This document shows positions 1 through 9,150 of a stretch of DNA of 64,000 nucleotides, one piece after another. A program made the translations under genes and the position numbers. The stretch covers positions 59,668-123,667 of the forward strand of contig NZ_JACRSZ010000011.1 in the NCBI RefSeq assembly GCF_014385005.1, in the 5' to 3' direction. Source of the stretch: Jingyaoa shaoxingensis. Its GTDB lineage: Bacteria; Bacillota; Clostridia; Lachnospirales; Lachnospiraceae. Every line of letters begins with the position of its first letter. Position 1 is the first letter of the stretch. The notes under the pieces are model-generated. The model had not been told where the DNA came from and did not search any database. It saw only the letters and a list, made by a program, of their open reading frames with translations.

Positions 1-396
1 TGCACTACCAACCGTCAAGCCAGCACGCTTGCAGCAATCTTTAAAGATCTGAGTTGCCGTTTTCTTTTTGTAGCTGAAAGAATCTTTGCTGTTGCTGAGG
101 TATATGCAGTTGTCCCATGCCTTCAAGGTGAGTTTCCGGGCACTGCTCTTTGTTTCCGTCATAAGCAGCCCTCGAAAAATCTCTTTGCCGTCCAGATACA
201 GCACGCAAGTCTGGCCACTTCCGCAGTCTACGAAAGCTCTTTTCATTGCATACCCTTCCGAATCAAACAGAACAACAGAAATGCTCCTTGGTGCAGCGCC
301 TTTCCTGCCGGATACCGTAACGGAAGAAACCAACTCGCTATAATCGTAAAAGGTTCGCCCTCTGCCTATCATAAATTTCAACTTATAATCTGCCAT
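1..396 (-). CDS. Phage tail hub / baseplate protein, XkdQ/YqbQ-like (partial, N-terminal 132 residues)
   Basis: The reading frame starts at ATG 396 on the minus strand and runs without a stop to base 1. The visible product begins MADYKLKFMIGRG and includes a beta-rich stretch (VLYLDGKEIFRGLLMTETKS) followed by a segment ending in TATQIFKDCCKRAGL. This matches the N-terminal part of XkdQ/YqbQ proteins, which are structural relatives of the T4 gp27 / phage D-protein hub linking tail tube to baseplate. It sits directly after the LysM gene, as in PBSX (xkdP then xkdQ), with only 8 bases between them. The C-terminal part is outside the window. Family assignment rests on gene order and general sequence character. 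Confidence 0.8.
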   Translation of the reverse strand, partial: MADYKLKFMIGRGRTFYDYSELVSSVTVSGRKGAAPRSISVVLFDSEGYAMKRAFVDCGSGQTCVLYLDGKEIFRGLLMTETKSSARKLTLKAWDNCIYLSNSKDSFSYKKKTATQIFKDCCKRAGLTVGSA

Positions 397-404
397 AACG
401 CCTC

Positions 405-1121
405 CTACGGTATTGTGATCGTCGTGCCGGGAAAAATCAGATTTCCATTCCGGCAGTTAGAGTACCCATGTTTCTTTGCAGCTTTGTTCAGCACACTCTT
501 ATTGGCATTATAGATTTTGGTGCATTTTTTGCCGTCTCCATAATACTTTTTCGCAATATTCCACAGGCAGTCGCCCCGTTTGATTTTGTAAGTCTTTTTC
601 TTCTGGGTGTTATTTACCCTTTTCTTTGTTTTTGTCTGTTTTGCCGGGGCTTTTTTCTTGGTGTTCGGCTTCGTGTATTTCTTTATGGTTACTGACCGAT
701 ACTCTTTCAGCGTGATGGAGTAGCTGATTGTTCCAACATCGCCGCCCTCTTCCGTAGCGGTATAGCTGGTTATCACAGCATATATGTTCAAGCTGAATGC
801 CCCAGAAAAGACTAAATGCAGTGGATTTGCTGCATTCATAAGTGCCAGAATCCATTTGTGCATTGTCTGTGGCGATTTGAAATTCTTTTTCTGGCAAGTG
901 CAATAGCTGCCATAGGTTGCCGGAAAGTAAGAAGACCAGCTTATTTGCATCGGTCCTCTCTTCCCCTTGTGAAGCAGAGTGCCAAGACGGTCAATGTCAG
1001 AAGTGACCGCCTTGCCATCTATTTTGATCTGTATTGATTCCGGATTCATCGGGACTTGATACTGCTTCTTATCGTTGTCGTAATTCATCCAGATCGTATA
1101 CTTGGAAGCTTTAAAACTCAT
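405..1121 (-). CDS. LysM-domain phage tail protein, XkdP-like
   Basis: The 238-residue protein has an N-terminal region with a beta-rich virion-type sequence (KYTIWMNYDNDKKQYQVP), a Lys-rich linker around residues 155 to 175 (TKPNTKKKAPAKQTKTKKR), and a C-terminal LysM domain starting at YKIKRGDCLWNIAKKYYGDG and closing with LIFPGTTITIP. XkdP-type proteins lie between the tape measure and the tail hub and are thought to act at the tail tip or baseplate, with LysM giving affinity for peptidoglycan. The start at 1121 is preferred over an upstream in-frame codon because GGAGAAGGGG lies just before it. It overlaps the end of the tape-measure gene by 11 bases, indicating translational coupling. 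Confidence 0.88.
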   Translation of the reverse strand: MSFKASKYTIWMNYDNDKKQYQVPMNPESIQIKIDGKAVTSDIDRLGTLLHKGKRGPMQISWSSYFPATYGSYCTCQKKNFKSPQTMHKWILALMNAANPLHLVFSGAFSLNIYAVITSYTATEEGGDVGTISYSITLKEYRSVTIKKYTKPNTKKKAPAKQTKTKKRVNNTQKKKTYKIKRGDCLWNIAKKYYGDGKKCTKIYNANKSVLNKAAKKHGYSNCRNGNLIFPGTTITIP

Positions 1122-4100
1122 ACGCCCCTTCTCCTTCCTCAATAATTTCCTGCTGCACGATATTCATAAATACGTCTCGCAGGTTTTCCATCATAGCGTC
1201 TACAATCTTCTCTTTTGAAACTCCACTTCCAGAAACGTTTATACTGCCCTGTCCGCCTATCTCTAACCTAATTATCCTTTCGCTGGTTTGAGGGCTTCCT
1301 ACAGGCTGTGACACGCTCTGAGGTGCATTTGCTGTTTGCACTGGTGCTTCCACACTCTTTCCCTCGCCACTATTCAGAACGCCAAGCATTTCGCCAGTCT
1401 GCTCAAACAGTGATAAGGAACGGTCTGAACCGTCCAGAGGGATAATGGATTCTGGCCCGGCTTCTGCCACAATACCCAAATGCGGTTCATCAAAGATACC
1501 GCCAAGAGCATGAAGCGAAGCAGATACCGTTGCAGATCCAGTTGCCCCGCCGCCAAAGCTGATTGTCTTTGTTGGGTTCGCAAGAGAATAATTTGCTGTC
1601 AGTGTTACATTTACTACTCCAGACGCAGAATAAGGTGAAGCCCATGCGCTCCGCACAAGTCCGCCAACTTCCGCATACAGTGCAGCAATATTGTCCGCCC
1701 CTTTTGCGAGGGTAACATCAACTGTTCCGTCTGCTGGAAGCGCTGTCGCAAATGCAGATGTTATATCTGTCTGTGCCGCCTCTACTGCCGGGGAGCTGTT
1801 GATAGATCCGGCGGTCATTGTAATGTCTGCCGGTACTGTCACCGGAACAGGGTTCTGTTCTCCCAGTTTGGAACCAATCTCAGAGGATAATGCTCCATCA
1901 TCAATCGTTCCTGCCTGAATCGTAACATTTGCCGGGACGGTAACTGGCACCGCCTCGCCCTGCTGCAATTTTTCAGAAATAGCAGACGCAAGAGCGCTAT
2001 CATCAAGACTTGCGACCTCGAATTTGATAGTGGTTGGAACCTGTGTTTCTTTTGGTTCCGCCTGTGTTTCCTGTTCTTGTGCTGCCTGTGCAACCTGCGA
2101 ATCATCAACGCCAGCATTTGTCATGTTGGTTTTCACAGGTTGCTCGCGTTCCAGAACTTCTCCTGTCTCATTCTTTGCCGCTGCTTCTGCCGCTTGCCCC
2201 ACTTCGGAAGATTCCACACCCTCATTTTTCAGAGTGGTTTTTACTGACTGCTCTTCCTCAATGGTCTGCCCGGTTTCATTTTCCGCAGCTTCTTTAGCTG
2301 CTTCACCAACTTGGCTTGCGTCCACACTCGCTGCTTCAACGATTGCCTCTGGGATATTGATAACCTGATTTGGATAAATCAAATTCAGGTCGTCTATATC
2401 TGGATTGGCAGCTTCAATCTGGTCTTTTACTTTTGACCAGACTACACCATATTGCTCCATGATTCCAGAAAGCGTTTCACCCTCATTGACGGTGTACTGC
2501 AATGCAATTTCCCCGCCATCAAGAGTTGTGGTTCCCACATAGGTGAGACCTTCAAATGCAGTGTCGATCAGTTCTTGGACATGATCCTCGTTGACTTCTA
2601 TATCCTCGACGTCCGCCTGCATACCTTCGATTGTCACCGGATCAGTGGTGGTTTCCGCAGTAGCCCTCTCGATTGCCGTCCGCAATTCATCTGGTACGTT
2701 TACCGTTCCTTCTTGAATTGCCTGTACCAATGCTGCATTCGCTGGATCAGCTACCATCTGACTTGCGAACACCTGCCATGCAGCGTCCGCATCTCCGGCC
2801 GCAGCACCGACCATCATAGCGTCGTTGAACGCCTGCATAACATCTTGAGGTATAGCTTGTCCCATTTCCCGGTATTCATCAATCAGCCCTGTCATGCTGT
2901 CAACGTCCGGTTTCATGGCTTTATAGATGTCCTGCATTGCTGCCTGATCGCTACCCATGATTTCTTCATACAGGCTTGCGGACTGCATGGAAGCATTAAA
3001 TCCCCATGCCAGCGAGTCTGCCAGCGCCCCATAGTCCTGATTTTGCAGATATGTGTTCGCGTTTTTCAGAAAGTTATCCGTATTCGTCTGGATAGCGGAA
3101 TAGTTCTCCTGAAGCTTTTCTCCATAAGCGTCCGACAGTGTGTTTGTTTCAAACTGAACACTGTTTCCGAGCATAGCAGCTTCATTATTTCTTGCTGCAT
3201 ATCCTGCCTGCTCTTTGTAATTTGCCAGCTCTGAATCAGAAATTCTCTGCACGCCGTTTGCATCTGGCCTGTTCAGCGCATTAAGCGTGGTGTACAGTTT
3301 CTTTTCAGATTCTTCCAGTGCTGCCGTTGCAGTTTCTCTCTGCTTTCCGACTTCCTCCACAACTTTGGTAAAGGTGTCGTCCGTCAGATCCTTGCCCGAT
3401 AGCCTACCGTATTTCTGCGTCAGCACGTCCATTTCGGCTTGTGCTTCCGCTTCCTGCCAGCCTTGCATAATATTGTTGATCTTGGTCTGCAATTCATCAA
3501 TGGCAGCCTGCTCGTCAACATCAATGATTCCGTCTTGCAAAGCATTCTGAACCAGATTTGTAAGACCTGCTGACAGATACTGCATATCCCCGAGATCCTG
3601 TTCCGCCCATTTCTCAATCTGAGATCCAAGGCTGGAACCATCCGCCATTTTGATGTCAAACTCTTTGACGGTCATTTCCGCTGCAAGCGTCTGTTCCGAA
3701 AGAGCCTGTTCAATGTTGGTCGTAAAGGTCTCGATATTGGACATATATGTGGATTGCTCGTCTTCGGTCAGTGAAATACCAACCCTCGCTCTCCACTCAA
3801 GCGTATCGTTCTGCTTCAAGGCATCCTCTGCCTGCTGTACCAGTTCTTCCGCATTATCAAAATGTCCCAGTGCGGCATTGATATTTACAAGCCACTCCGC
3901 ATTGATTATGCGGGAAGCAAAATCTTTGATCTGAGAATCGTCCAGCTCTACAGTGCCAAAATGAGCCTGTAAGTTGCTGTCAATATTCATTTCGCTGTAT
4001 TCGTGGAGTGCCACTCCTACAGCAGTAACCGCCGCAACCGCTGCCGCTGCGCCCGCCGCCCAAGGATTGCTGAAAAGTGATCCAGCAAATTTTCCCAGTG

Positions 4101-5811
4101 CACCTGTCAGACTGCCTGCGTCAGTAACGGCCTTTGCAATATTCATTCCGGTAGATACCGTTTTCATTGCAAGAAAGCCAGCCCCAAGGCTTGTGAGTGC
4201 CCCGGTGATTGCCTGCGGATTTTTTAATATGGTTTCAAATAAAGGTTTCAGTGCATTTCCGAGCTTATTCGCACCGGAAGCAAAGGACTCAAATGCAGTC
4301 GGTACCCATTCCGTAAGAATCGGGATAATGGTATTGGTTAGATACTGAACGCCCTCTCTCATTGGCTCTTCCATAGCTTCAAATGTCTGTAGCTCCATTT
4401 CTTCAAATGCGCTGTTCATATTCGCCATGTCGCCGTTCAGATTGTCGTTCATGGTGTCAGCCATATCCTCTGCTGCGCCTGTAGATCCACGCAACGCCTC
4501 TTCGTATCTGGCAATGTTCTCAACGCCTTCATTCAGCATTAAGTTCAAGCCCTTTGTAGAATCGGCAGTAAATGTGGCTCCCAGTGCCGCAGCTCTGTCA
4601 GCTTCTCCCATTCCATTTGTGGCCTTTTCCACATCAAGAAGAATATCCGTAAGATCTCGGAAATTACCTTGTGCGTCAGATACCGCCACTGATGTTTCAC
4701 CAATCTTGATTGCACCATCTTCCATGTTATTCGTGATGTCACGCATAACTGCGGTAAGTGCGGTGCCAGCTTCCGAACCCTTATAACCTTGGTTTGCCAT
4801 TGCTTCCAACATGGAAGTTACCGTTTCTGCGTCCTGTCCGGCTGCATTTAAGTTTGCCGCACTGTTTCGGTAGGCTTCTCCAAGCTGCGCTGCGGAAGTG
4901 TTGCTGTTTGCCTGTGCATATGCAAGCATATCGGCGAAATACACCGAATCCTGAGCCTGCATTCCAAAAGCAGATAAGTAATCGGTGACCATGTCCGAAG
5001 CCTGTCCCAGTTCCATTCCACTTGCAGCGGCAAGGTTCAGCACGCCTCCCAATGCGGAAGATGATTGCTGCGCATCCCAACCAGCAAGGCTCATGTATTT
5101 GAGGGCTTCGGCTGCCTCTGTTGCGCTGAAAACCGTTGTTGCGCCGTACTCTCTGGCAGTATTTTGTAAAAGAGCCAGATCGCTACCGGTAGCTCCAGAC
5201 AACGCCTGTACCTCTGACATCATGGCAGTATAATCTTTGCCGATGTCTATAGCGTCCGAAGCATACTTTCCGACCTGGCTTAATACGGCAGCCATTGAAA
5301 CGACTGCAAATAATTTCTTTAGGGAATCTGCGAGGCTGTTCGCCTTTCCTTCCGCTTCTCCCATACTGGCTCCGGCTTCGTCTGCACTCTCTCCTAAATT
5401 CCCAAGACCGTCTCCGTCGCCCAAACCATCTACGCTATCTCCAAGGTTTTCGGTGGATTCTGATAGGCTGCCAATACTCTCCCCTGCATCCTCCGCCGCC
5501 CTTGTAAGCTCATCGGCACCATCAGCAGCACTTTCAAATCCCTCGGAAAAATCAACAGCGGAGCTTTGCTCCAGTTCTTCCATTGCCTGTCCAACGGAAT
5601 CTCCGAGAGAATCCATGCTGCTTGCCGCCCTATCCATTGCATTTCCAAGACTGCTGGCAAATTGCTCAGGTGAATTGCTGCTGAATGCCCGGTCAATCTG
5701 TTGCCCCACCTGCTGTAATTGTGTTGCAGATGTTCGTGCCGCAGAGGAAACACGGGAAAGTTTTGAACTCACATCATCTTGCAATGTAAGCCTAACAGAA
5801 ACATCACTCAT
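1111..5811 (-). CDS. Tail tape measure protein, TP901-type, with internal LysM
   Basis: The 1566-residue protein sets tail length. Residues 1 to 170 are Ser/Ala/Gly-rich and likely helical. Residues about 190 to 390 form the TP901 tape-measure core (MMSEVQALSGATG, AAEALKYMSLAGWDAQ, GYKGSEAGTALTAVMRDI). A hydrophobic stretch near 590 to 615 (AAGAAAAVAAVTAVGVAL) could insert in a membrane. A LysM motif (YTVNEGETLSGIMEQYG to YPNQVINIPE) is embedded near residues 1100 to 1150. It is followed by two imperfect repeat families (ETGQTIEEEQSVKTTLKNEG / ETGEVLEREQPVKTNMTNAG, and VPVTVPANVTIQAGTIDDGA / VPVTVPADITMTAGSINSSP). The C-terminal GIVAEAGPESIIPLDG motif is typical of tape measures. The start follows TGGAGGTATGGC. 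Confidence 0.95.
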   Translation of the reverse strand: MSDVSVRLTLQDDVSSKLSRVSSAARTSATQLQQVGQQIDRAFSSNSPEQFASSLGNAMDRAASSMDSLGDSVGQAMEELEQSSAVDFSEGFESAADGADELTRAAEDAGESIGSLSESTENLGDSVDGLGDGDGLGNLGESADEAGASMGEAEGKANSLADSLKKLFAVVSMAAVLSQVGKYASDAIDIGKDYTAMMSEVQALSGATGSDLALLQNTAREYGATTVFSATEAAEALKYMSLAGWDAQQSSSALGGVLNLAAASGMELGQASDMVTDYLSAFGMQAQDSVYFADMLAYAQANSNTSAAQLGEAYRNSAANLNAAGQDAETVTSMLEAMANQGYKGSEAGTALTAVMRDITNNMEDGAIKIGETSVAVSDAQGNFRDLTDILLDVEKATNGMGEADRAAALGATFTADSTKGLNLMLNEGVENIARYEEALRGSTGAAEDMADTMNDNLNGDMANMNSAFEEMELQTFEAMEEPMREGVQYLTNTIIPILTEWVPTAFESFASGANKLGNALKPLFETILKNPQAITGALTSLGAGFLAMKTVSTGMNIAKAVTDAGSLTGALGKFAGSLFSNPWAAGAAAAVAAVTAVGVALHEYSEMNIDSNLQAHFGTVELDDSQIKDFASRIINAEWLVNINAALGHFDNAEELVQQAEDALKQNDTLEWRARVGISLTEDEQSTYMSNIETFTTNIEQALSEQTLAAEMTVKEFDIKMADGSSLGSQIEKWAEQDLGDMQYLSAGLTNLVQNALQDGIIDVDEQAAIDELQTKINNIMQGWQEAEAQAEMDVLTQKYGRLSGKDLTDDTFTKVVEEVGKQRETATAALEESEKKLYTTLNALNRPDANGVQRISDSELANYKEQAGYAARNNEAAMLGNSVQFETNTLSDAYGEKLQENYSAIQTNTDNFLKNANTYLQNQDYGALADSLAWGFNASMQSASLYEEIMGSDQAAMQDIYKAMKPDVDSMTGLIDEYREMGQAIPQDVMQAFNDAMMVGAAAGDADAAWQVFASQMVADPANAALVQAIQEGTVNVPDELRTAIERATAETTTDPVTIEGMQADVEDIEVNEDHVQELIDTAFEGLTYVGTTTLDGGEIALQYTVNEGETLSGIMEQYGVVWSKVKDQIEAANPDIDDLNLIYPNQVINIPEAIVEAASVDASQVGEAAKEAAENETGQTIEEEQSVKTTLKNEGVESSEVGQAAEAAAKNETGEVLEREQPVKTNMTNAGVDDSQVAQAAQEQETQAEPKETQVPTTIKFEVASLDDSALASAISEKLQQGEAVPVTVPANVTIQAGTIDDGALSSEIGSKLGEQNPVPVTVPADITMTAGSINSSPAVEAAQTDITSAFATALPADGTVDVTLAKGADNIAALYAEVGGLVRSAWASPYSASGVVNVTLTANYSLANPTKTISFGGGATGSATVSASLHALGGIFDEPHLGIVAEAGPESIIPLDGSDRSLSLFEQTGEMLGVLNSGEGKSVEAPVQTANAPQSVSQPVGSPQTSERIIRLEIGGQGSINVSGSGVSKEKIVDAMMENLRDVFMNIVQQEIIEEGEGAYEF

Positions 5812-5823
5812 GCCATACCTCCA

Positions 5824-6027
5824 CTATGTGGTCTTTATGTAGACCTTTGCCAATCTGTCGGAGGATTCAATAGGATAATCGTTTGCAAGCCTTTCTGATG
5901 CGATATAGGCCAGTTGCACATTTCTTGGCATTTCGGCAAATTCTTCCATGCGTAACCCTCTCTTTTGCCAGAGAATATGAGCATACTGCCAGTCTGTGCC
6001 GTCTGGTGTCTGTACCGCACCAGACAT
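5824..6027 (-). CDS. Tail assembly chaperone second part, expressed as -1 frameshift fusion
   Basis: This 67-residue frame (MSGAVQTPDGTDWQYAHILW to YIKTT) lies between the XkdN-like gene and the tape measure, the place of the T part of G/GT-type tail chaperones. Its ATG overlaps the XkdN stop codon (TAATG) and no independent ribosome binding site is visible. A canonical slippery heptamer lies directly before that stop. A -1 slip there joins the XkdN product to this frame through a Leu codon just upstream of the ATG. The most likely product is therefore a C-terminal extension of XkdN that binds the tape measure during tail assembly. Separate translation by reinitiation is the alternative. Confidence 0.8.
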   Translation of the reverse strand: MSGAVQTPDGTDWQYAHILWQKRGLRMEEFAEMPRNVQLAYIASERLANDYPIESSDRLAKVYIKTT

Positions 6028-6500
6028 TAGTTTTTTAAGTTTTTAACAGTCTCTTCCTCGTCCTGTTTCGCCGCAAGACCGCACGCTTCCATAACGCACT
6101 TATTCGCATAGCGAAAATCATCTCTATCTGCAAAAAGAGTTTCCGGCATATCCAGACGGTCATTCACCTTATAAAACTCCATAAGTTCAGGATCATCAAG
6201 TTTCGGCTGAACAAATGCATCAACCATGATATGCAGGCCTGCTCTCTCAGCGTCATAATCCTTGCGAACAACAACCTGTCCATTTTCAATAACCGGTCTG
6301 CTGCCATTCTTTTTGTCTCTGAAAACTTCTGTGGTTTTATACAGGTTTCGGATCTCTTTGATCTCTTTCATGGAGAGCTGTTTAATGATGAAAGGTACCG
6401 GATTCCCTTTTTCGTCAGTGAATGTAGGCACGCCCGGAAACTCCACAGTTCCTCTCTCTCTTAACTCTGCTTTCATAAATGCTTTTAAATTCATATCCAT
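6027..6500 (-). CDS. Tail assembly chaperone, XkdN-like
   Basis: The 157-residue protein starts after ATGGAGGACAACAGAT. It contains PFIIKQLSMKEIKEIRNLYK and a C-terminal part (RYANKCVMEACGLAAKQDEE) like XkdN/TAC proteins that follow the tail tube gene in PBSX-like phages. These chaperones coat the tape measure before the tube polymerises. Gene order (sheath, tube, this gene, small overlapping frame, tape measure) supports the role. Its last codons (KNLKN, then stop) contain the frameshift site described separately. Confidence 0.85.
   Translation of the reverse strand: MDMNLKAFMKAELRERGTVEFPGVPTFTDEKGNPVPFIIKQLSMKEIKEIRNLYKTTEVFRDKKNGSRPVIENGQVVVRKDYDAERAGLHIMVDAFVQPKLDDPELMEFYKVNDRLDMPETLFADRDDFRYANKCVMEACGLAAKQDEEETVKNLKN
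6030..6036 (-). other. Programmed -1 ribosomal frameshift site A AAA AAC
   Basis: On the minus strand the end of the XkdN-like gene reads TTA AAA AAC TAA TG. The heptamer A AAA AAC is in the correct register (X XXY YYZ) relative to the zero frame and touches the stop codon. A -1 slip continues as CTA ATG TCT, which is exactly the frame of the next open reading frame. Such sites at this position are established for tail chaperone pairs of many tailed phages. No downstream pseudoknot was worked out. Confidence 0.8.
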
Positions 6501-6579
6501 ATCTGTTGTCCTCCATATGATTGATTTTCCAAAAATTTAAGGGAGAGCCACTGCCCTCCCTTTGCTTCATGCCCTTATA

Positions 6580-7014
6580 TTACGCAAGATCTTTTGCACC
6601 AAATTCGATAGAATCTTTTACGACATCTCCATCAGTGTCCAGATCCATAAGAGCGATCTTGCCTGTAATTACACAGCCAATCGCAGTAACGGAATCACCT
6701 TTGTTTTTGTCGTAATAGTCTGAATTCTTATCCTCGCAGATTCCCTGAATTTTAAACTCCGGTGTCTTGCCGGTCTTGATATAATCAAGTACCTTTTTCT
6801 TCCACAGATTTGTTGTTTTCCACTGTTCCAGAGTACCTGTGATGTCATACCCGATCCAGCGACGGTTCGTTCCTTTTTCGCTCAGTGTCTTACCCTCCCA
6901 CACTTTTGGGGTAACGTATAACTGAAACTTGCAGGAATCAGCCACAAGAGCACCGTCAATATAAATCTTTCCCTCTCTTGCACAGAGAGGACTTTTATTT
7001 ACACGTCCTGCCAT
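6580..7014 (-). CDS. Phage tail tube protein, XkdM-like
   Basis: The 144-residue protein forms the inner tube of the contractile tail. It begins MAGRVNKSPLCAREGKIYID and contains the features of XkdM-type tubes: an early (D/N)G turn, a central GYDITGTLEQWKTTN segment and a late GCVITGKIALMDLDTDGDV beta-strand region. Length fits the family (about 145 residues). It lies 15 bases after the sheath gene, and sheath-tube pairs are normally co-expressed. GAAAGGAG precedes the start. Confidence 0.9.
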   Translation of the reverse strand: MAGRVNKSPLCAREGKIYIDGALVADSCKFQLYVTPKVWEGKTLSEKGTNRRWIGYDITGTLEQWKTTNLWKKKVLDYIKTGKTPEFKIQGICEDKNSDYYDKNKGDSVTAIGCVITGKIALMDLDTDGDVVKDSIEFGAKDLA

Positions 7015-7029
7015 AATAATCTCCTTTCT

Positions 7030-8364
7030 TTACCGGGCAATTACTGTGAAGTAATATTTCTCAGCAGAATCCACCGGCTGAATACCGCAGGAGATATATA
7101 CGCTGTCTCCTGTGGAAGCTCCCCTGTCTACGAGAAAATCATTTTCCTCGTCTACATTCTGGATTGCTCCGTCGTTCTGGTAAGCCTTTAAGATTGCTCG
7201 TCCCAGGCCTTCCATTACAGTCCATCCTGTAGGATCGTTGTTGAATCTGCCCGGTACGAATGTAAGAAGCAGATCATTTGCAAAGCTGTCGTACACTCTG
7301 CAAGGGCGGCCTTTCATAATATCCGCCGGATCGTCCTGAGTAAATGTAACTTTAGAGTTCACATCATACTCAACGATTACATCTCCTGATTCGCTGACAG
7401 TAAAGAAGATTTCGCCTTTCTTAATTGCCTGAATCGCCTCTTCATTTGTCTTTGCTCCGACAACGCCAGTTGCTCCGGTGAAAATTTTATAGGTGAGTGA
7501 AGATGTGTAGCCTGCTGCGGCAATCGCTCCTGCCAACCATGCTACTGACTGCGGAATAGTCAGTTCCTCCCCTGCATATTCAGCAGCATTGGTAAGATTG
7601 TAAATATTCTCATAATCTGCGGCAGAATTTGCGACTACGAGACCACATTTCCAGCCTATAGAATTACGAATATATTTAATCTTTGTCACAGCGGCGGTAA
7701 TCAAAGAGGCTTCGCTGGTCGGAAGTGCCATGCAGTTGAACTTGATTTTCTCTGCCATATCAAGGAAAGTTGCTACCGAAGCATTCACTTTGGAATCTTC
7801 GTTAGTACCGCCGGTCAGAGATGCAGATGCAAACGCTGCCAGTTCTCCTTCTCCTGCAAAATCCACATAATCAGATTTCAAATCAGTAACCTTCGTCGCT
7901 CCTTCGATAAGTTCAACCTCTGATCCATCAAGAACTACGGAAACATCAAATCCACCCTCCGGGTTTGCCACGGAAACAACCTTTATTTTATTTCCAAGGG
8001 TTCCCGGATACTTTGCGGTAACATTGCCGGTACCGCTCTTTAAGGTGATAGTTCCTTTTGCCTTTTCTCCGCCGCCTGCGATATATGTATATACCTCAGT
8101 AGCATTCAGGAACATGAGCTGAAGCATAACCATACATTCATTGTCGTCGTAAATGGAACGTCCGAATTTCACCTTTGCAGCGTCCGGGGATTCATTGGTA
8201 AGATGGATCATCTCTCCTCTCGGTCCCCAGTCATATCCGATCAGCGGAATAATTGCGATACCAGACGGCGCATTGGAAGCTGTCGGCTGTTTTCCGTTTT
8301 TGGTAACGACATATGCTCCCGGTCTTACTTTCGGTGAAGATAATTTAAAAGTACCTCCTGCCAT
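7030..8364 (-). CDS. Phage tail sheath protein, XkdK-like
   Basis: The 444-residue protein polymerises around the tail tube and contracts to drive the tube through the envelope. The N-terminus (SPKVRPGAYV) and the C-terminus (STGDSVYISCGIQPVDSAEKYYFTVIAR) match the PBSX-like sheath family, whose C-terminal domain carries the interlocking strands. A central segment (GWKCGLVVANSAADYENIYN) belongs to the variable outer domain. The ribosome binding site AAAGGAGTG lies before the ATG at 8364. Its presence is the key evidence that this prophage makes a contractile tail. Confidence 0.93.
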   Translation of the reverse strand: MAGGTFKLSSPKVRPGAYVVTKNGKQPTASNAPSGIAIIPLIGYDWGPRGEMIHLTNESPDAAKVKFGRSIYDDNECMVMLQLMFLNATEVYTYIAGGGEKAKGTITLKSGTGNVTAKYPGTLGNKIKVVSVANPEGGFDVSVVLDGSEVELIEGATKVTDLKSDYVDFAGEGELAAFASASLTGGTNEDSKVNASVATFLDMAEKIKFNCMALPTSEASLITAAVTKIKYIRNSIGWKCGLVVANSAADYENIYNLTNAAEYAGEELTIPQSVAWLAGAIAAAGYTSSLTYKIFTGATGVVGAKTNEEAIQAIKKGEIFFTVSESGDVIVEYDVNSKVTFTQDDPADIMKGRPCRVYDSFANDLLLTFVPGRFNNDPTGWTVMEGLGRAILKAYQNDGAIQNVDEENDFLVDRGASTGDSVYISCGIQPVDSAEKYYFTVIAR

Positions 8365-8370
8365 GCTTTA

Positions 8371-8601
8371 TCACTCCTTTCCAAGCCATTTGTTGATTCT
8401 GGCCTGCGCTTCACTAATGGTCATTTCGGTTGCTGTGCAACCATACATAGCACCATCAAAGGTGCTGGTTGTGATATGAAAAAGCTGCATACACTTGGTA
8501 CGCAGCTTGTCCATTCTGTATTTAGTTTCCTGCTGTACTGCTTCCTGTTTTGTTTCCTCCACGGTATCAGCTACAGCCGGTTCAGTACGTCTTGTAGGCA
8601 T
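8371..8601 (-). CDS. Small phage protein between tail terminator and sheath
   Basis: The 76-residue protein begins MPTRRTEPAVADTVEETKQE. It has a charged, probably disordered N-terminus and a C-terminal part (FHITTSTFDGAMYGCTATEM, then ISEAQARINKWLGKE) predicted to be folded. It overlaps the upstream gene by 31 bases, has its own site (AGGAGGTACAACACAA) and ends 6 bases before the sheath gene. A short protein at this place is common in Xkd-like tail operons, but its function is not known. A role in tail completion is inferred from position only. Confidence 0.75.
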   Translation of the reverse strand: MPTRRTEPAVADTVEETKQEAVQQETKYRMDKLRTKCMQLFHITTSTFDGAMYGCTATEMTISEAQARINKWLGKE

Positions 8602-9140
8602 TTGTGTTGTACCTCCTGTTCTTTCCGAAGCTCCTCAGTAGCCTTGTACCATGCCTGATACGTTGCATCTGTTCCAAAAAGCCCGGATATATTGATTTTA
8701 TTTACTGTGCCGCCGGTTTCCCGATTCAAAGAATAGTAATGTTTTATGGCGCAGGTCATTTTCACTATTCCTGTATCTACTGATGAAGTAATCGGATTCG
8801 CAAGACGGATATACTTTCCGTCCAATGTTCCATCCTTATTCATCAGGTTTACTTTGCACTCGTCCATCATCAGACTGTCTCGCACTGTAGCAGCGTCGGC
8901 ATATGCTCGCCAGTCTGTGGATTCCATGAACCATGTGTCCAGATACAGGGTCGTAAGGTAAGTATCAAACGTAACCTTTTTGGTGTCTGTCCTTGGAACT
9001 GGAAAATATAAAGATGGAACAGCAAAGGCTTCCGGCAGATCATCAAAATACAGTGCAGCGTTATTATCCGCTTTGTTCTGGATATACCGGATTACAGAAG
9101 CGATGCTCTGTTCAAGCTCTAATATAATTTCTGATTCCAT
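8571..9140 (-). CDS. Putative tail terminator / tail completion protein
   Basis: The 189-residue protein begins MESEIILELEQSIASVIRYI and contains a conserved-looking segment (YFDDLPEAFAVPSLYFPVPR). It occupies the XkdJ / tail-terminator slot between the HK97-gp10-like protein and the sheath. Proteins here usually cap the tail tube and join it to the head-completion ring. The family is recognised mainly from position and the short-hydrophobic/PxPxYFPVP pattern, so the exact role is inferred. GAGGTGAGCA precedes the start. The gene overlaps the next small gene by 31 bases. Confidence 0.75.
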   Translation of the reverse strand: MESEIILELEQSIASVIRYIQNKADNNAALYFDDLPEAFAVPSLYFPVPRTDTKKVTFDTYLTTLYLDTWFMESTDWRAYADAATVRDSLMMDECKVNLMNKDGTLDGKYIRLANPITSSVDTGIVKMTCAIKHYYSLNRETGGTVNKINISGLFGTDATYQAWYKATEELRKEQEVQHKCLQDVLNRL

Positions 9141-9150
9141 TGCTCACCTC

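Noticed and set aside
2452..3234. 260-residue plus-strand frame inside the tape measure gene
   Set aside because: It is antisense to a well-supported tape measure, has no ribosome binding site and its composition (Cys- and His-rich) is that of a shadow frame.
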